The position numbers were made by a program, and so were the translations under genes. Of a stretch of 64,000 nucleotides of DNA, positions 42,833 to 54,248 are shown one piece after another. How positions within the stretch are numbered: position 1 is the first letter of the stretch; every line of letters begins with the position of its first letter. The notes beneath the pieces were generated by a model. It worked only from the letters and a program-made list of their open reading frames with translations. It did not search any database and had not been told where the DNA came from. The stretch is from contig NZ_AHMP02000003.1 in assembly GCF_000243735.2 (NCBI RefSeq), forward strand, positions 496,001-560,000, given 5' to 3'. This DNA is from Leptospira kmetyi serovar Malaysia str. Bejo-Iso9. Lineage in GTDB: Bacteria > Spirochaetota > Leptospiria > Leptospirales > Leptospiraceae.

Positions 42833-43324
42833 TCAATAAGCGATTTTCATCTTTTTATAAACGAATCCCAACAACCAAATCGGACCGATCATCAAAAACT
42901 GAAGATCCTTAAAGAAGGAAGGTTTTTTACCTTCGATCTTATGACCAACGAATTGTCCGATCCAAGCCAGAACGAAAATCGTAATCGAAAGTTCTAAAAT
43001 TCCATACGAATACGTTCCGAGCATGATCGGAAGAACGGTCGCTTGGAGAAGAACGATCACGTAGATCATCAAAGAACTGAGAAGAAACATTCCCAAGGCC
43101 AAGGACGGAGAAAGTCGGATGTAAAACGCGAGGGCCAAAACGAGAGAGATCGTCGCAAAGTTTAAATACGGAACGGATAGAAAAAACGCGGGCACGGGAA
43201 TCGACCAAAGAAGACCGATGACCGTAAAATAAATCAAAGGAACGCAGATCCAATGGATGTTTTTATTGATGGGATTACGATGACTGTCCGCGTATTCGTC
43301 AAACCAAGTATCAACGGATTTCAT
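42833..43324 (-). CDS. DUF962/Mpo1-like membrane protein
   Basis: A 163-residue membrane protein with four spans and the DUF962 signature: SVDTWFDEYADSHRNPINKNIHWICVPLIYFTVIGLLWSIP at the N-terminus and QFVGHKIEGKKPSFFKDLQFLMIGPIWLLGFVYKK at the C-terminus. The yeast homologue Mpo1 is an Fe(II)-dependent dioxygenase in alpha-oxidation of 2-hydroxy fatty acids; the His residues in SHRNP, NIHWI and VGHKI could bind the metal. AAAGGAG upstream supports ATG 43324. It is transcribed towards tetR. Confidence 0.88.
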   Translation of the reverse strand: MKSVDTWFDEYADSHRNPINKNIHWICVPLIYFTVIGLLWSIPVPAFFLSVPYLNFATISLVLALAFYIRLSPSLALGMFLLSSLMIYVIVLLQATVLPIMLGTYSYGILELSITIFVLAWIGQFVGHKIEGKKPSFFKDLQFLMIGPIWLLGFVYKKMKIAY

Positions 43325-43501
43325 AACAAAACTCCTTTCCGTTAAAAATTTTAAACGTTCGAAATAGAATCGCAAGTGTTTTTTATCGAACTTAGTGAAT
43401 AAAATCCAAAATGTGGTCTTTAAGACATTGCTAAAGTGAATTCTTTTGTTGGAAATCCCGATGTCGCATTAAAACGAACACCGTTTATAAAATCGAAAGG
43501 A

Positions 43502-44422
<921 letters not shown>

Positions 44423-44485
44423 AATCTCCCCGGAAAGGTTGGTTTACAGCATTTACGAGAATGGGATTCTGGTCACTACAATTCC

Positions 44486-44989
<504 letters not shown>

Positions 44990-44991
44990 CC

Positions 44992-46476
<1,485 letters not shown>

Positions 46477-46485
46477 GAGAATAGA

Positions 46486-47556
46486 ATGTTTCGAAATCGA
46501 TTTCTTCTCGTTCCGTTTATCATCTTTATCATCGCTTTCGGTGTCGATAAACTCATCAGTTCCACCGCGTTCGAACCGTATTATTCTCTTACTCTTTCCG
46601 ATTTGAACTTTAGACATAAGGAATTTCTTTTCGACGAGTTGAAGGAGTATCTGAAAAAAGAGGATCGCAAAAAGGTTCTCGTATATTTCGGAAATTCTCG
46701 CGCTCTTTTATTCAGAAACGATTATATAGAAAAAAAATATCCGAACTGGCTTTTGTATAATTTTTCCGTACCGGGCGGTTCGCCGGATTATTATCTGTAT
46801 TGGTTGGAACGTTTTCAAGCGGACGGAGTGAAACCCGACTTCATTCTGATGGATGAATCGATCGAAATTTTTAACTCCTCTTCGGTTTTGACCTTGGACG
46901 AGGTTCTTTTCTACGGGCTCAGTCCTTCCTTCGTTTTCAGACACGCGGATCGATATTCCACTTCCGATCTCACGGGTTATATCGCGAAAAAATTATTTCA
47001 TACGCATAAGAATCGTCCGAGGTTGAACGTGATTCGCGCGCGCGCAAAAGAAGGCGGAGCCCTCGCGAACGGTTACAGTAAACTTCGTTCCGAAATTTGG
47101 GAGAATTTGAAAACACAAAGAGGAAGCGCCACATCGGACGCGAGTCCTCGCATCGTATTGCCTCCGGAACTTTTGAAAAAAAGATCCAATACGGATTTTA
47201 AATCCTATTTAACTCCGTTTACGTTCAATCCCAAGATGCTCGCCAATCAGGAAGACGCGATTCGGATCGTAAAGGAAAGTAAGGTTCCTTTCGCGATGAT
47301 TTGGGTTCGGGTGGCCCGTCCGTATTTCGAACTCTATAAAACTAGAAAGGTTTTAACAAACGAAAAGGACGAAAAAACTCCGTATGAAATCATGATTCCT
47401 ATATTAACAAAATTGCATGAATCGACGGGCGCTACTTTTTGGAACATGAACGAGGATCCGAATTATAGCTGCGACGATTTCAGCGATCCCGGGCACATGT
47501 CTCCGAGCTGTTTTAACGATTACGCCGATTTTATATTCAAAAGATTGCCGAATTAA
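46486..47556 (+). CDS. DUF1574 family protein, copy 2
   Basis: A 356-residue partner of MBOAT copy 2, with an N-terminal anchor (LLVPFIIFIIAFGVDKLI) and an extracytoplasmic domain. VYFGNSRALLFR carries Ser71 in a G-N-S-R motif, LYNFSVPGGSPDYYLYWLERF matches copy 1, and the C-terminal DPGHMS supplies Asp334 and His337 in D-x-x-H spacing. Both putative catalytic pieces are therefore conserved between diverged copies, which argues they are functional. AGGAGA precedes the ATG. Confidence 0.83.
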   Translation: MFRNRFLLVPFIIFIIAFGVDKLISSTAFEPYYSLTLSDLNFRHKEFLFDELKEYLKKEDRKKVLVYFGNSRALLFRNDYIEKKYPNWLLYNFSVPGGSPDYYLYWLERFQADGVKPDFILMDESIEIFNSSSVLTLDEVLFYGLSPSFVFRHADRYSTSDLTGYIAKKLFHTHKNRPRLNVIRARAKEGGALANGYSKLRSEIWENLKTQRGSATSDASPRIVLPPELLKKRSNTDFKSYLTPFTFNPKMLANQEDAIRIVKESKVPFAMIWVRVARPYFELYKTRKVLTNEKDEKTPYEIMIPILTKLHESTGATFWNMNEDPNYSCDDFSDPGHMSPSCFNDYADFIFKRLPN

Positions 47557-47579
47557 ATTCATCTTTTAAGGAGAAGTAG

Positions 47580-48194
47580 ATGATCGAACTTTTTGAATCT
47601 TCCATCTCGGGGAATTCTCACAAAGTGAGAATGTTGTTGTCTTTTCTCAATTTGAAATACGAAAGTATTTCCATCGACTTAAAGGAAAGGGAACAAAAGA
47701 CGGAGGACTTTCTCAAAAAGAATCCGTTCGGACAAGTTCCGGTTTTAAAAGACAAGGACGAGGTGATTCGGGACAGTCACGCGATCTTATTGTATCTCGC
47801 GTTGGAATACGGAAAAAAAGGAGAATGGTTTCCGAGTTTCCCCGTAAACGCGGCCAAAGTGATGCAGTGGCTCGCGACTTCGGCCAACGAAGTGGGGCGC
47901 GGTCCCGCCGCGTTACGCGCTCATTATAAATTCGGACGAAAGATCAACGTGGAAGAGGCGACTTCCGTAGCTAACGATCTTTTGAAAATTCTCGAAAATC
48001 AACTGAAGGAAAGTTCTTGGTTGAGCGGCGATACAATTACGATCGCCGATGTCGCGCTTTATCCTTATATCGCGCTTGCTCCCGAAGGAAACATCGATCT
48101 GAAACCCTATACGAACATCCGAGCCTGGTTAAAACGAATCGAAGCGTTGCCCGGTTTTGTTACGATGGTCGGAATCACGTTGCAAAACGATTGA
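47580..48194 (+). CDS. Glutathione S-transferase family protein
   Basis: A 204-residue GST-fold protein: thioredoxin-like N-terminal domain with SISGNSHKVRMLLSFLNLKYESISIDL, NPFGQVPVLKDKDEVIRDSHAILLYLALEYG (cis-Pro and Asp-Ser glutathione-binding motif), then a helical C-terminal domain ending TIADVALYPYIALAPEGNIDLKPYTNIRAWLKRIEALPGFV. AAGGAGAAG precedes the ATG. It lies 23 bases after the DUF1574 gene on the same strand and may share its transcript. Substrate unknown. Confidence 0.92.
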   Translation: MIELFESSISGNSHKVRMLLSFLNLKYESISIDLKEREQKTEDFLKKNPFGQVPVLKDKDEVIRDSHAILLYLALEYGKKGEWFPSFPVNAAKVMQWLATSANEVGRGPAALRAHYKFGRKINVEEATSVANDLLKILENQLKESSWLSGDTITIADVALYPYIALAPEGNIDLKPYTNIRAWLKRIEALPGFVTMVGITLQND

Positions 48195-48308
48195 TGAAAT
48201 TCGAAATTTTTTAAGACCGCTCCCGTTTTCAAAAAACGTTTCCTTCGATAAAATCGGTTTGCTCTTTTCGAGGAGCAAGGAATTTAAAAAATCGGTGCAA
48301 AGAAAACT

Positions 48309-49046
48309 TTAAAACACATTCAAAATTTCTTGTACAAGTTCGGGGAGAATTTCTCCCGTTTTCCCTTGTAGAAACAAATCCACCGAGGAAGAAAAAGAAG
48401 AACGTTCCGGATTGATTTCCAAAAGAAGCGCGCCCGAACGTTTTGCGATCTGAGCCAAATACACAGGCATACTTACGGAACCCGAAGTTCCTAAAATCAA
48501 CAAAAGATCCGTATTCTCCATCCTTTGAATGGACGCGTCGAGTTTTTGATCGTCGTAACTTTCACCGAACCAAACCACGCCCGGTCTTAAAAAAGACGCG
48601 CAGTAGTCGCATTTGGGTGGGAGAGAATTTTCGTCCGCGTCGATTCGTTTTTTGTCCTCGCGACCGCAGGAAACACAACGATTTACGAATATATTTCCGT
48701 GAATTTCGACGAGCTTTTTGGAACCGGCGCTATCGTGAAGACCGTCCACGTTCTGTGTGATGAGATAAAAATCCGGATGCGATTTTTCTAATAGAACCAG
48801 AGCCTCATGTCCCGCGTTGGGACGTTTGCTTTCTATGATGTTTCTTCTCCAGAGATACCATTCCCAGACAAGTTTCGGATTTTTGGAAAACGCTTCGGGG
48901 GTCGCGAGATCTTCCGCGCGGAAATTTTTCCAAAGGCCGTCCGCGCCGCGAAACGTGGGAATCCCGCTTTCCGCAGAAACTCCGGCCCCTACGATCGCGG
49001 TTATTTTTTTGAGTTTCTGTTTGTGTTCGAATAAGAATTCTTTCAT
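48309..49046 (-). CDS. Sir2-family NAD-dependent protein deacylase
   Basis: A 245-residue sirtuin. GAGVSAESGIPTFRGADGLW binds NAD, TQNVDGLHDSAGS holds the catalytic Asn-x-Asp, VEIHGNIF the catalytic His, and the zinc cysteines appear as CVSCG and CDYC. FLRPGVVWFGE and LLLILGTSGSVSMPVY follow. The residues W-E-W-Y-L-W-R-R near 68-75 are where the desuccinylase (Y-x-x-R) motif of bacterial CobB lies, so desuccinylase activity is possible. ATG 49046 overlaps the stop of the upstream DJ-1 gene (ATGA), implying coupling. Confidence 0.93.
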   Translation of the reverse strand: MKEFLFEHKQKLKKITAIVGAGVSAESGIPTFRGADGLWKNFRAEDLATPEAFSKNPKLVWEWYLWRRNIIESKRPNAGHEALVLLEKSHPDFYLITQNVDGLHDSAGSKKLVEIHGNIFVNRCVSCGREDKKRIDADENSLPPKCDYCASFLRPGVVWFGESYDDQKLDASIQRMENTDLLLILGTSGSVSMPVYLAQIAKRSGALLLEINPERSSFSSSVDLFLQGKTGEILPELVQEILNVF

Positions 49047-49588
49047 GAAACCAGTTGCAGAGCCGATTTCACTTTGAGCATGGATTCTTCCCCGCAAAGA
49101 ATTTTTACGAGTTCGAGCGAAAATTCAAAAGCGGAACCCGGACCCACGCTGGTTATGATTTTGCCGGAAATTTCCAAACGGGAACCCGTATAACCCGGAG
49201 CGTCCGAGACGATTCCCGGAAACGCCGTGAACCGATCCGATGACGTTAGAATATTCTGATGTACTAATACACTCGGAGCCGCACAGATGGCGCCGATCCA
49301 TTTGTTTTCCTTTTTGGCTTCTGTGAGAAATTCGGCGATTCTTGGATCCGCTCCGAGAGCTTTTGTTCCGGGACCGCCTCCGGGAAGAACGATCATATCA
49401 AAGTCTTTGAGTCGTATCTTGTCGAGGGTCGTATCCGCGAGAATTTGAACGCCTCGGGAAGCCCGGATAGGACCTTCCTTGAGCGCCGCGCTGACCACTT
49501 CGACCGCGGCTCTGCGAAGGACGTCCACGATGATGACGGCTTCCATTTCTTCCATTCCTTCCGCGAAAGGAACCAAAACTTTTGGCAT
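49043..49588 (-). CDS. DJ-1/PfpI family protein
   Basis: A 181-residue DJ-1-like protein. LVPFAEGMEEMEAVIIVDVLRRA includes the conserved Glu, and IGAICAAPSVLVHQNIL holds the nucleophile Cys. DFDMIVLPGGGPGTKALGADP and GPGSAFEFSLELVKILCG are typical. Family members are redox-active Cys enzymes (glyoxalase III or deglycase activity is debated). It precedes Sir2 with overlapping stop and start. Confidence 0.93.
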   Translation of the reverse strand: MPKVLVPFAEGMEEMEAVIIVDVLRRAAVEVVSAALKEGPIRASRGVQILADTTLDKIRLKDFDMIVLPGGGPGTKALGADPRIAEFLTEAKKENKWIGAICAAPSVLVHQNILTSSDRFTAFPGIVSDAPGYTGSRLEISGKIITSVGPGSAFEFSLELVKILCGEESMLKVKSALQLVS

Positions 49589-49610
49589 GGAAAATTCTCC
49601 TGAAACGAAT

Positions 49611-50765
49611 TTAATCCCTAGAACCTTTCCAAGTAACGTTTAGGTTCAGAAAGTAATTCGTAATCATCGCCGCTAGAATGGCAAGCGAATCTGATAAGAA
49701 TTTAACCAGAAGTCCGGAAGAATTCAATTCCAAAAGAAAAATTCTTTGATACAAAAGTTGGAACACGCTGATTTGAATCAAAAGCCCGAGAACGCTCACG
49801 AGATGAAAGAGCACAAGTCCCTGCAGAATCCGAATTCCTATATAACGTTTTTCGTAAAAGGTGAGGTAGTTGTTTAAAACGAAATTGGAAAGAATCGAGA
49901 TTTCGATCCCGAACAAAACGGAACTGTAAAGCGGATTTAAAAAACGAAACGGAGTGGAGATTTCCGGAAATCGAAACGTTTCTCCGATGAGAAGTCCGAA
50001 TAAATTTACGAGAACTCCGAAAGAACCCACTAAGGAATACAATAAGAACGTGGGAGAGATTTTTTTTCCGAAACGAAGATCGAGAAGCGCGATCAGATAA
50101 TTTCGAATCACGGAACCGTCCAATTTCGTTTTTCCGAATTGTCTGCTTTGAAACTGGAAAGGGATTTCGGAAATTTTCGGGGTTTGTTCCGATCCATGCA
50201 AAAATTCTAATAGGATTTTAAATCCTCTCGGATTGATCTGGTCCGCGGTTTTTTGAAAGTAGGCGCGGGAGATCGCGAAAAAACCGCTCATCGGATCGGA
50301 AACCGGAATCGGCAAAAGAAACATCGCAAGTTTGGTCGCGGAGACGCTGAACAGTTTTCGAATCCAAGACCAATCGGAAGTGGAACCTCCGTTTGTATAA
50401 CGCGTTCCGACGCTTACGTCGGATTGATTTTTTAAAATCGGAGCCACGAGTTCTGGAAGAATTCTTTCGTCGTGTTGCAGATCCGCGTCCATTACCACGA
50501 ACACGTTTCCTTTTGCGACGGACATTCCCGAGATCACCGCGGAAGAAAGTCCTCTTCCTTCCATTCTTCGGATCACGCTCAAATTTTTATGCGAGGTTTT
50601 GAGACCTTCCGCAACTTCCCAGGTTTTATCGGGACTGTTGTCGTCCACGAGTATGATTTCGTAAGAATGGTTTTTGAGTGCGTTTTCGATTTTGGGAATG
50701 AGAATGGGAACGTTTTCTCTTTCGTTGTATGTGGGAAGAATGACGGAGATTTCCGGGTTTGCCAT
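49611..50765 (-). CDS. Polyprenyl-phosphate glycosyltransferase fused to GtrA-like domain
   Basis: A 384-residue fusion. Residues 1-235 are a GT2-type glycosyltransferase (ISVILPTYNERENVPILIPKIE, IILVDDNSPDKTWEVA, VVMDADLQHDER with the DxD-type metal site, MSGFFAISRAYF, QFQSRQFGKTKLDGSVIRNY) like dolichol/polyprenyl-phosphate mannosyltransferase. Residues 235-384 are a four-span GtrA-like membrane domain (YSLVGSFGVLVNLFGLLI, IEISILSNFVLNNYLTF, ILQGLVLFHLVSVLGLLIQISVFQL, FLSDSLAILAAMITNYFLNLNVTW). It would charge a lipid carrier with sugar for export. The 14-base palindrome upstream may regulate it. Confidence 0.9.
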   Translation of the reverse strand: MANPEISVILPTYNERENVPILIPKIENALKNHSYEIILVDDNSPDKTWEVAEGLKTSHKNLSVIRRMEGRGLSSAVISGMSVAKGNVFVVMDADLQHDERILPELVAPILKNQSDVSVGTRYTNGGSTSDWSWIRKLFSVSATKLAMFLLPIPVSDPMSGFFAISRAYFQKTADQINPRGFKILLEFLHGSEQTPKISEIPFQFQSRQFGKTKLDGSVIRNYLIALLDLRFGKKISPTFLLYSLVGSFGVLVNLFGLLIGETFRFPEISTPFRFLNPLYSSVLFGIEISILSNFVLNNYLTFYEKRYIGIRILQGLVLFHLVSVLGLLIQISVFQLLYQRIFLLELNSSGLLVKFLSDSLAILAAMITNYFLNLNVTWKGSRD

Positions 50766-50811
50766 TGGATTTCAGAATTTAAGAAGTCGGTAAATTTGTA
50801 AATTCATTAAT

Positions 50812-50825
50812 TAAGTGCGCACTTA
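50812..50825. promoter_or_regulatory. 14-base perfect palindrome
   Basis: TAAGTGCGCACTTA, perfectly self-complementary, in the 251-base region between the divergent GT2-GtrA gene (start 50765) and the PHP gene (start 51017). It resembles TetR-type operators in layout. No regulator gene is adjacent. Confidence 0.5.
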
Positions 50826-51016
50826 CTTATTTTGTCTCGGAGCGAAAGCCGAATCAAAACAAAAAAATCGTTCCAAAAATTCTTGCGAGATCCCATTTTC
50901 AAAAATTACAAATTCCTGACATTTTGAAATCGCTTTCAAAAAAGAAGAACGTAAAAATGCGAACGAGAGAGAAAAACTTTTCTCATAAATCACAGTTGTT
51001 ATGAAATGGAATTCGT

Positions 51017-52141
51017 ATGGTATTCAAAAAACGAATCCATCCTAGAGTTTGGTCCCGTCTGTTAGGCGGAATCGCGTTTTTAGGCGTTACTCATCTTTTG
51101 ACTTCCTTCATCCTCAAAAGCGATCTTGAGGTTCGAAAAAATTCTCCCTTTCAAGGAGATCAAATTCATTCGCCTTATTCTCAGACGGAACACAGATGGT
51201 TGAAACTCGCGTTTCATCTTCATTCGGATCGGGACGGATTCTCCCCGTTTCGAAGTCCGCCCGAAGAAATTCAGGAACGATATTCCGAAAAGAATTACGA
51301 CCTGATCGGAATCACGGATTATCTGAAAATCAGCGGAATCGAATCCGGGAATTCTAAATTTTTTCCCGGTTATGAATGGGGCAGGGACTTCAATCGAAAA
51401 CACATTCTCGCGCTCGGTTCCGAAACTCCGATCCGCGATTTTTTTCCTCTCTTTGCTTCGATCGGAAACATTCAATGGACGATCGATCAGATGCAGAAGT
51501 CCGGTTCTTTTGTTGCGGTCAGTCATCCGGGTTTGGAAGGATCGATTTCTTATTCGATTCTCGAAAATCTGCGCGGCGTGGACGCGGTCGAAGTTTTTTC
51601 TCCGTATGGAAATACGTTTTCCGATTGGGTTCGTCTTTTGGATCTGGGAATTCCGATCTTAGCCGTGAGCGGGGATGATCTCCATTATTTTCCGGGAGAA
51701 TCCATTCGCGCGCTGAAACTTCCTTTGTATCAAAGAATTTTTCACGAACTTACGTTTTCGGATCAGAACGAGGGAGAAGCGTTTGTTCGTTACGTCCTTC
51801 TCAACACGAATTCGGTGGATCGAAAGGAAATCGTCCGCAATTTGAAACTGGGAAATTACGTTTCGGTTGTAAAAGCGACGGATTATATGGACGATCCGAA
51901 GATCACCGAATTGAAATTGGAAAAGAATCGAATCGTCGCCGAGTTTCCGGAAACGTTCGTCAAACTGGAGTTCATCGGAAAAAACGGCAAGGTGCTCCAA
52001 GAGAAAATTCAGATGCAAAAAGCTGAATATACGTTTCGCAAAGAGGACGAATACGCGATCGTTCGCGCGGTCTTTCCTTCCGGTGTGATCTATTCGAATC
52101 CTTTTTACAGAATTTCGGAAATCAAATCGGAAGGAAAGTAA
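51017..52141 (+). CDS. PHP-like metal-dependent hydrolase, membrane-anchored or exported
   Basis: A 374-residue protein with a basic N-terminus and one hydrophobic stretch (LLGGIAFLGVTHLLTSFIL), then a PHP-type phosphoesterase domain: KLAFHLHSDRDGFSPF (HLHS metal motif), YDLIGITDYLKISG, FFPGYEWG, SFVAVSHPGLEG (His) and ILAVSGDDLHYF (Asp and His). The C-terminal part is beta-rich (ITELKLEKNRIVAEFPETFVKLEFIGKNGKVLQEKI). The usual ITDH is ITDY here, a possible change in a metal ligand. Substrate unknown; a phosphoester in the envelope is plausible. Confidence 0.78.
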   Translation: MVFKKRIHPRVWSRLLGGIAFLGVTHLLTSFILKSDLEVRKNSPFQGDQIHSPYSQTEHRWLKLAFHLHSDRDGFSPFRSPPEEIQERYSEKNYDLIGITDYLKISGIESGNSKFFPGYEWGRDFNRKHILALGSETPIRDFFPLFASIGNIQWTIDQMQKSGSFVAVSHPGLEGSISYSILENLRGVDAVEVFSPYGNTFSDWVRLLDLGIPILAVSGDDLHYFPGESIRALKLPLYQRIFHELTFSDQNEGEAFVRYVLLNTNSVDRKEIVRNLKLGNYVSVVKATDYMDDPKITELKLEKNRIVAEFPETFVKLEFIGKNGKVLQEKIQMQKAEYTFRKEDEYAIVRAVFPSGVIYSNPFYRISEIKSEGK

Positions 52142-52154
52142 GTCTACGTCGATC

Positions 52155-52208
52155 GAATGGAAACGGAAGTCGAACCGCCCGCGGCGTTCGTATCGACTCC
52201 ATCGATTC
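52155..52208. terminator. Imperfect bidirectional hairpin
   Basis: Between the convergent PHP and GH5 genes, GAATGGA, AGTCGA and CCGCC on the left are matched by GGCG, TCGACT, TCCAT and GATTC on the right, forming a long interrupted stem. There is no U-tract, so it may be a transcript-end structure of the factor-dependent or processing kind. Confidence 0.35.
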
Positions 52209-52210
52209 GA

Positions 52211-54136
52211 TTACGGATTGATTCTACAACAGAGTAGGGCGCTTGCTCCTCCGTTTCTCTGCGCGATCCCGCCGACGTATTCGTTGTCCGAACATTGTCC
52301 CTTGTAAGAACCGAACGCCCAATCCCCCCTTTTTACCGAAGTTCGATTGTCTCCCCGATCAAACCAAATCGTTCTGCAGGAATTGCTCAAGTTTCGATTG
52401 CTCGACGCGCAGAGAATTCCGCTCGTTCCCCAATACCGTTTTGAAAATCCGGAAACGTAAAAGTTCGTCGGACATTCGTACTTCGTAAATCCGCCGGCCC
52501 AATCTCCGGTTCCGTGATATCGAGTGGAAGTTTCGTAAACGGCCTGCACGTTGTAGTTGCGATTTGGATTCCAGAGATTTCCGGTCCCGATATCCGTACA
52601 AAGCGCTTTCTGATTCGTGCTCAGCCCGTTCAAACGATAACCGTCGGGGCAGGTTCCTTTGTTGGCTCCGTTGTCCCAATCGTTTGTGAGCGTGGAAGAA
52701 TTATCGTTTCCTCCTCCGATGGAAAGATTGGAGAAATGATTCTCGTGAATCGCTCCGCTTCTACCCGTTGTGGAAAGAAGTCTGTTTAAATGTTGGAACC
52801 TCCAGTCGCTTTTTAAGGTTCTGGACCAATCGCTCGATAACAGCCCCCATTCGTCGTTTCCGTTTAACGGCCAATAGGCGAAGTCCATATCTCTTTCGAT
52901 CAAAACGTCCGTCAATCTCCGGAGCCATTCCTGATCGGTCGCGCCGCTGTTGGAAGGAGAGGCGCCGAACTCGCTCAACCAAACCGGCGCCGAATAATAC
53001 GTTTCCGGCGTTACGACGTAACCCCATTCGTTGAACACCGTGGACTTAAACGTATTCTCGTCCATATCCCTGTATTTGATATTGTTCCCCGAAGTGGAAT
53101 CGTCTCCGTTGTGGTTCGGTCCGATATACGCGTAGTTATGCGCCGCATAGACCAGTTTGTTGGAAAGCGGAAGATGCACCGGCAGATCCTTGATCGGTTT
53201 CAAATGCGGACGTTCTCCCGATCCCAAAACGGGAATCAGACCCCACCAGTTGATTCCTTCCACGACCACAAGAATATTAGGATTTTCTTGTGTAATCAAA
53301 ACGCCCATATCTTGAGAAGCTTTGTGCCAATCGTTTTGGTCATTCATTCCCCAGTTTGGACTATCGGGTATATGCGTATCTCCTTTTCGCATCGTTCGAA
53401 CCTCGTTGCGAAGATCGGCTCCCGCGACGAAAGGATTGTTTTTATAGCGGCGGATCATCGTAAGCCAATCGGCTTGCCACATTTCGACCGTTTGATTGTA
53501 TGCAAAGGAAGAACCGGTATGATACCAAAGTCCGTTGTAGTCGTAACCGCAACACCATTCCGAAAACGTTGTGTGGTTGTTGAGAATCACGATGATTCCC
53601 GCGGAAGTCAACGCTTGCACCGTCGCGTCGTAAACTTCCAAAGGAGTTTTGCCGAAAAACTGAGGATTGGCCGCGACCGATTCGTTGGAAACGGGTTCGG
53701 TTCGATGGAGCATTAAATTCGAGAAGGGGAGTCGCACCGAATTGAATCCCCATTCTTGTATGAGAGAAACGATATGTTCGATCGGCTGTTTGTCCAAACC
53801 GGCGACCACGTATTGAGTATCGCTGGCCCCATACCAGTTCACGGACTTTAACCGAAAACGATTTTGACCGGAGTCGACGATGTATCTTCCATCCGTGCTC
53901 AAAGGAAGACTCGAACTTTGTGTGGTCATAAAAAAAGAAGAAGCGTTTCTTCTTAAATTGTTGGCCGCGTCCGCGTTCCATCCGAATTGATTCAACGCCA
54001 AAGGAAGAATCGCCCTTGAATCGTTCGTAGAAGAATTAGAATCACATCCTTGGATCCAAGTCGAGATCCAAAGAATGAAAATCGTTCTCCAAAAAATTCG
54101 TTTGGGCCCTTCGGCCGATTTGTCTTTCCGCATCAT
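52211..54136 (-). CDS. Glycoside hydrolase family 5 lipoprotein
   Basis: A 641-residue lipoprotein (signal ending WIQGC, Cys31) with a GH5 catalytic barrel at about 85-460. NWYGASD and SVRLPFS are early strands; the acid/base is Glu245 in ADLRNEVR and the nucleophile Glu389 in VWLSEFGAS, both as in cellulase-type GH5 enzymes. The C-terminal ~170 residues (GGNDNSSTLTNDWDNGANKGTCPDGYRLNGLS ... ECPTNFYVSGFSKRYWG ... GQCSDNEYVGGIAQRNGGASALLCCRINP) form two Cys-containing repeats of unknown type. GGAGAGAG precedes the ATG pair. It would cut a beta-glucan or glycan outside the cell; its substrate in Leptospira is unknown. It lies 112 bases downstream of the FG-GAP protein on the same strand. Confidence 0.9.
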   Translation of the reverse strand: MMRKDKSAEGPKRIFWRTIFILWISTWIQGCDSNSSTNDSRAILPLALNQFGWNADAANNLRRNASSFFMTTQSSSLPLSTDGRYIVDSGQNRFRLKSVNWYGASDTQYVVAGLDKQPIEHIVSLIQEWGFNSVRLPFSNLMLHRTEPVSNESVAANPQFFGKTPLEVYDATVQALTSAGIIVILNNHTTFSEWCCGYDYNGLWYHTGSSFAYNQTVEMWQADWLTMIRRYKNNPFVAGADLRNEVRTMRKGDTHIPDSPNWGMNDQNDWHKASQDMGVLITQENPNILVVVEGINWWGLIPVLGSGERPHLKPIKDLPVHLPLSNKLVYAAHNYAYIGPNHNGDDSTSGNNIKYRDMDENTFKSTVFNEWGYVVTPETYYSAPVWLSEFGASPSNSGATDQEWLRRLTDVLIERDMDFAYWPLNGNDEWGLLSSDWSRTLKSDWRFQHLNRLLSTTGRSGAIHENHFSNLSIGGGNDNSSTLTNDWDNGANKGTCPDGYRLNGLSTNQKALCTDIGTGNLWNPNRNYNVQAVYETSTRYHGTGDWAGGFTKYECPTNFYVSGFSKRYWGTSGILCASSNRNLSNSCRTIWFDRGDNRTSVKRGDWAFGSYKGQCSDNEYVGGIAQRNGGASALLCCRINP

Positions 54137-54248
54137 TGTACTCTCTCCATTTTTCTTTTTAAGGAAGAATACAATCCGCGCTTATATCGAAGTCAAATCG
54201 TCCTTATAAAACCCTTATATTCCAAAATCTGTAAGAGCCTTGAGTCGT

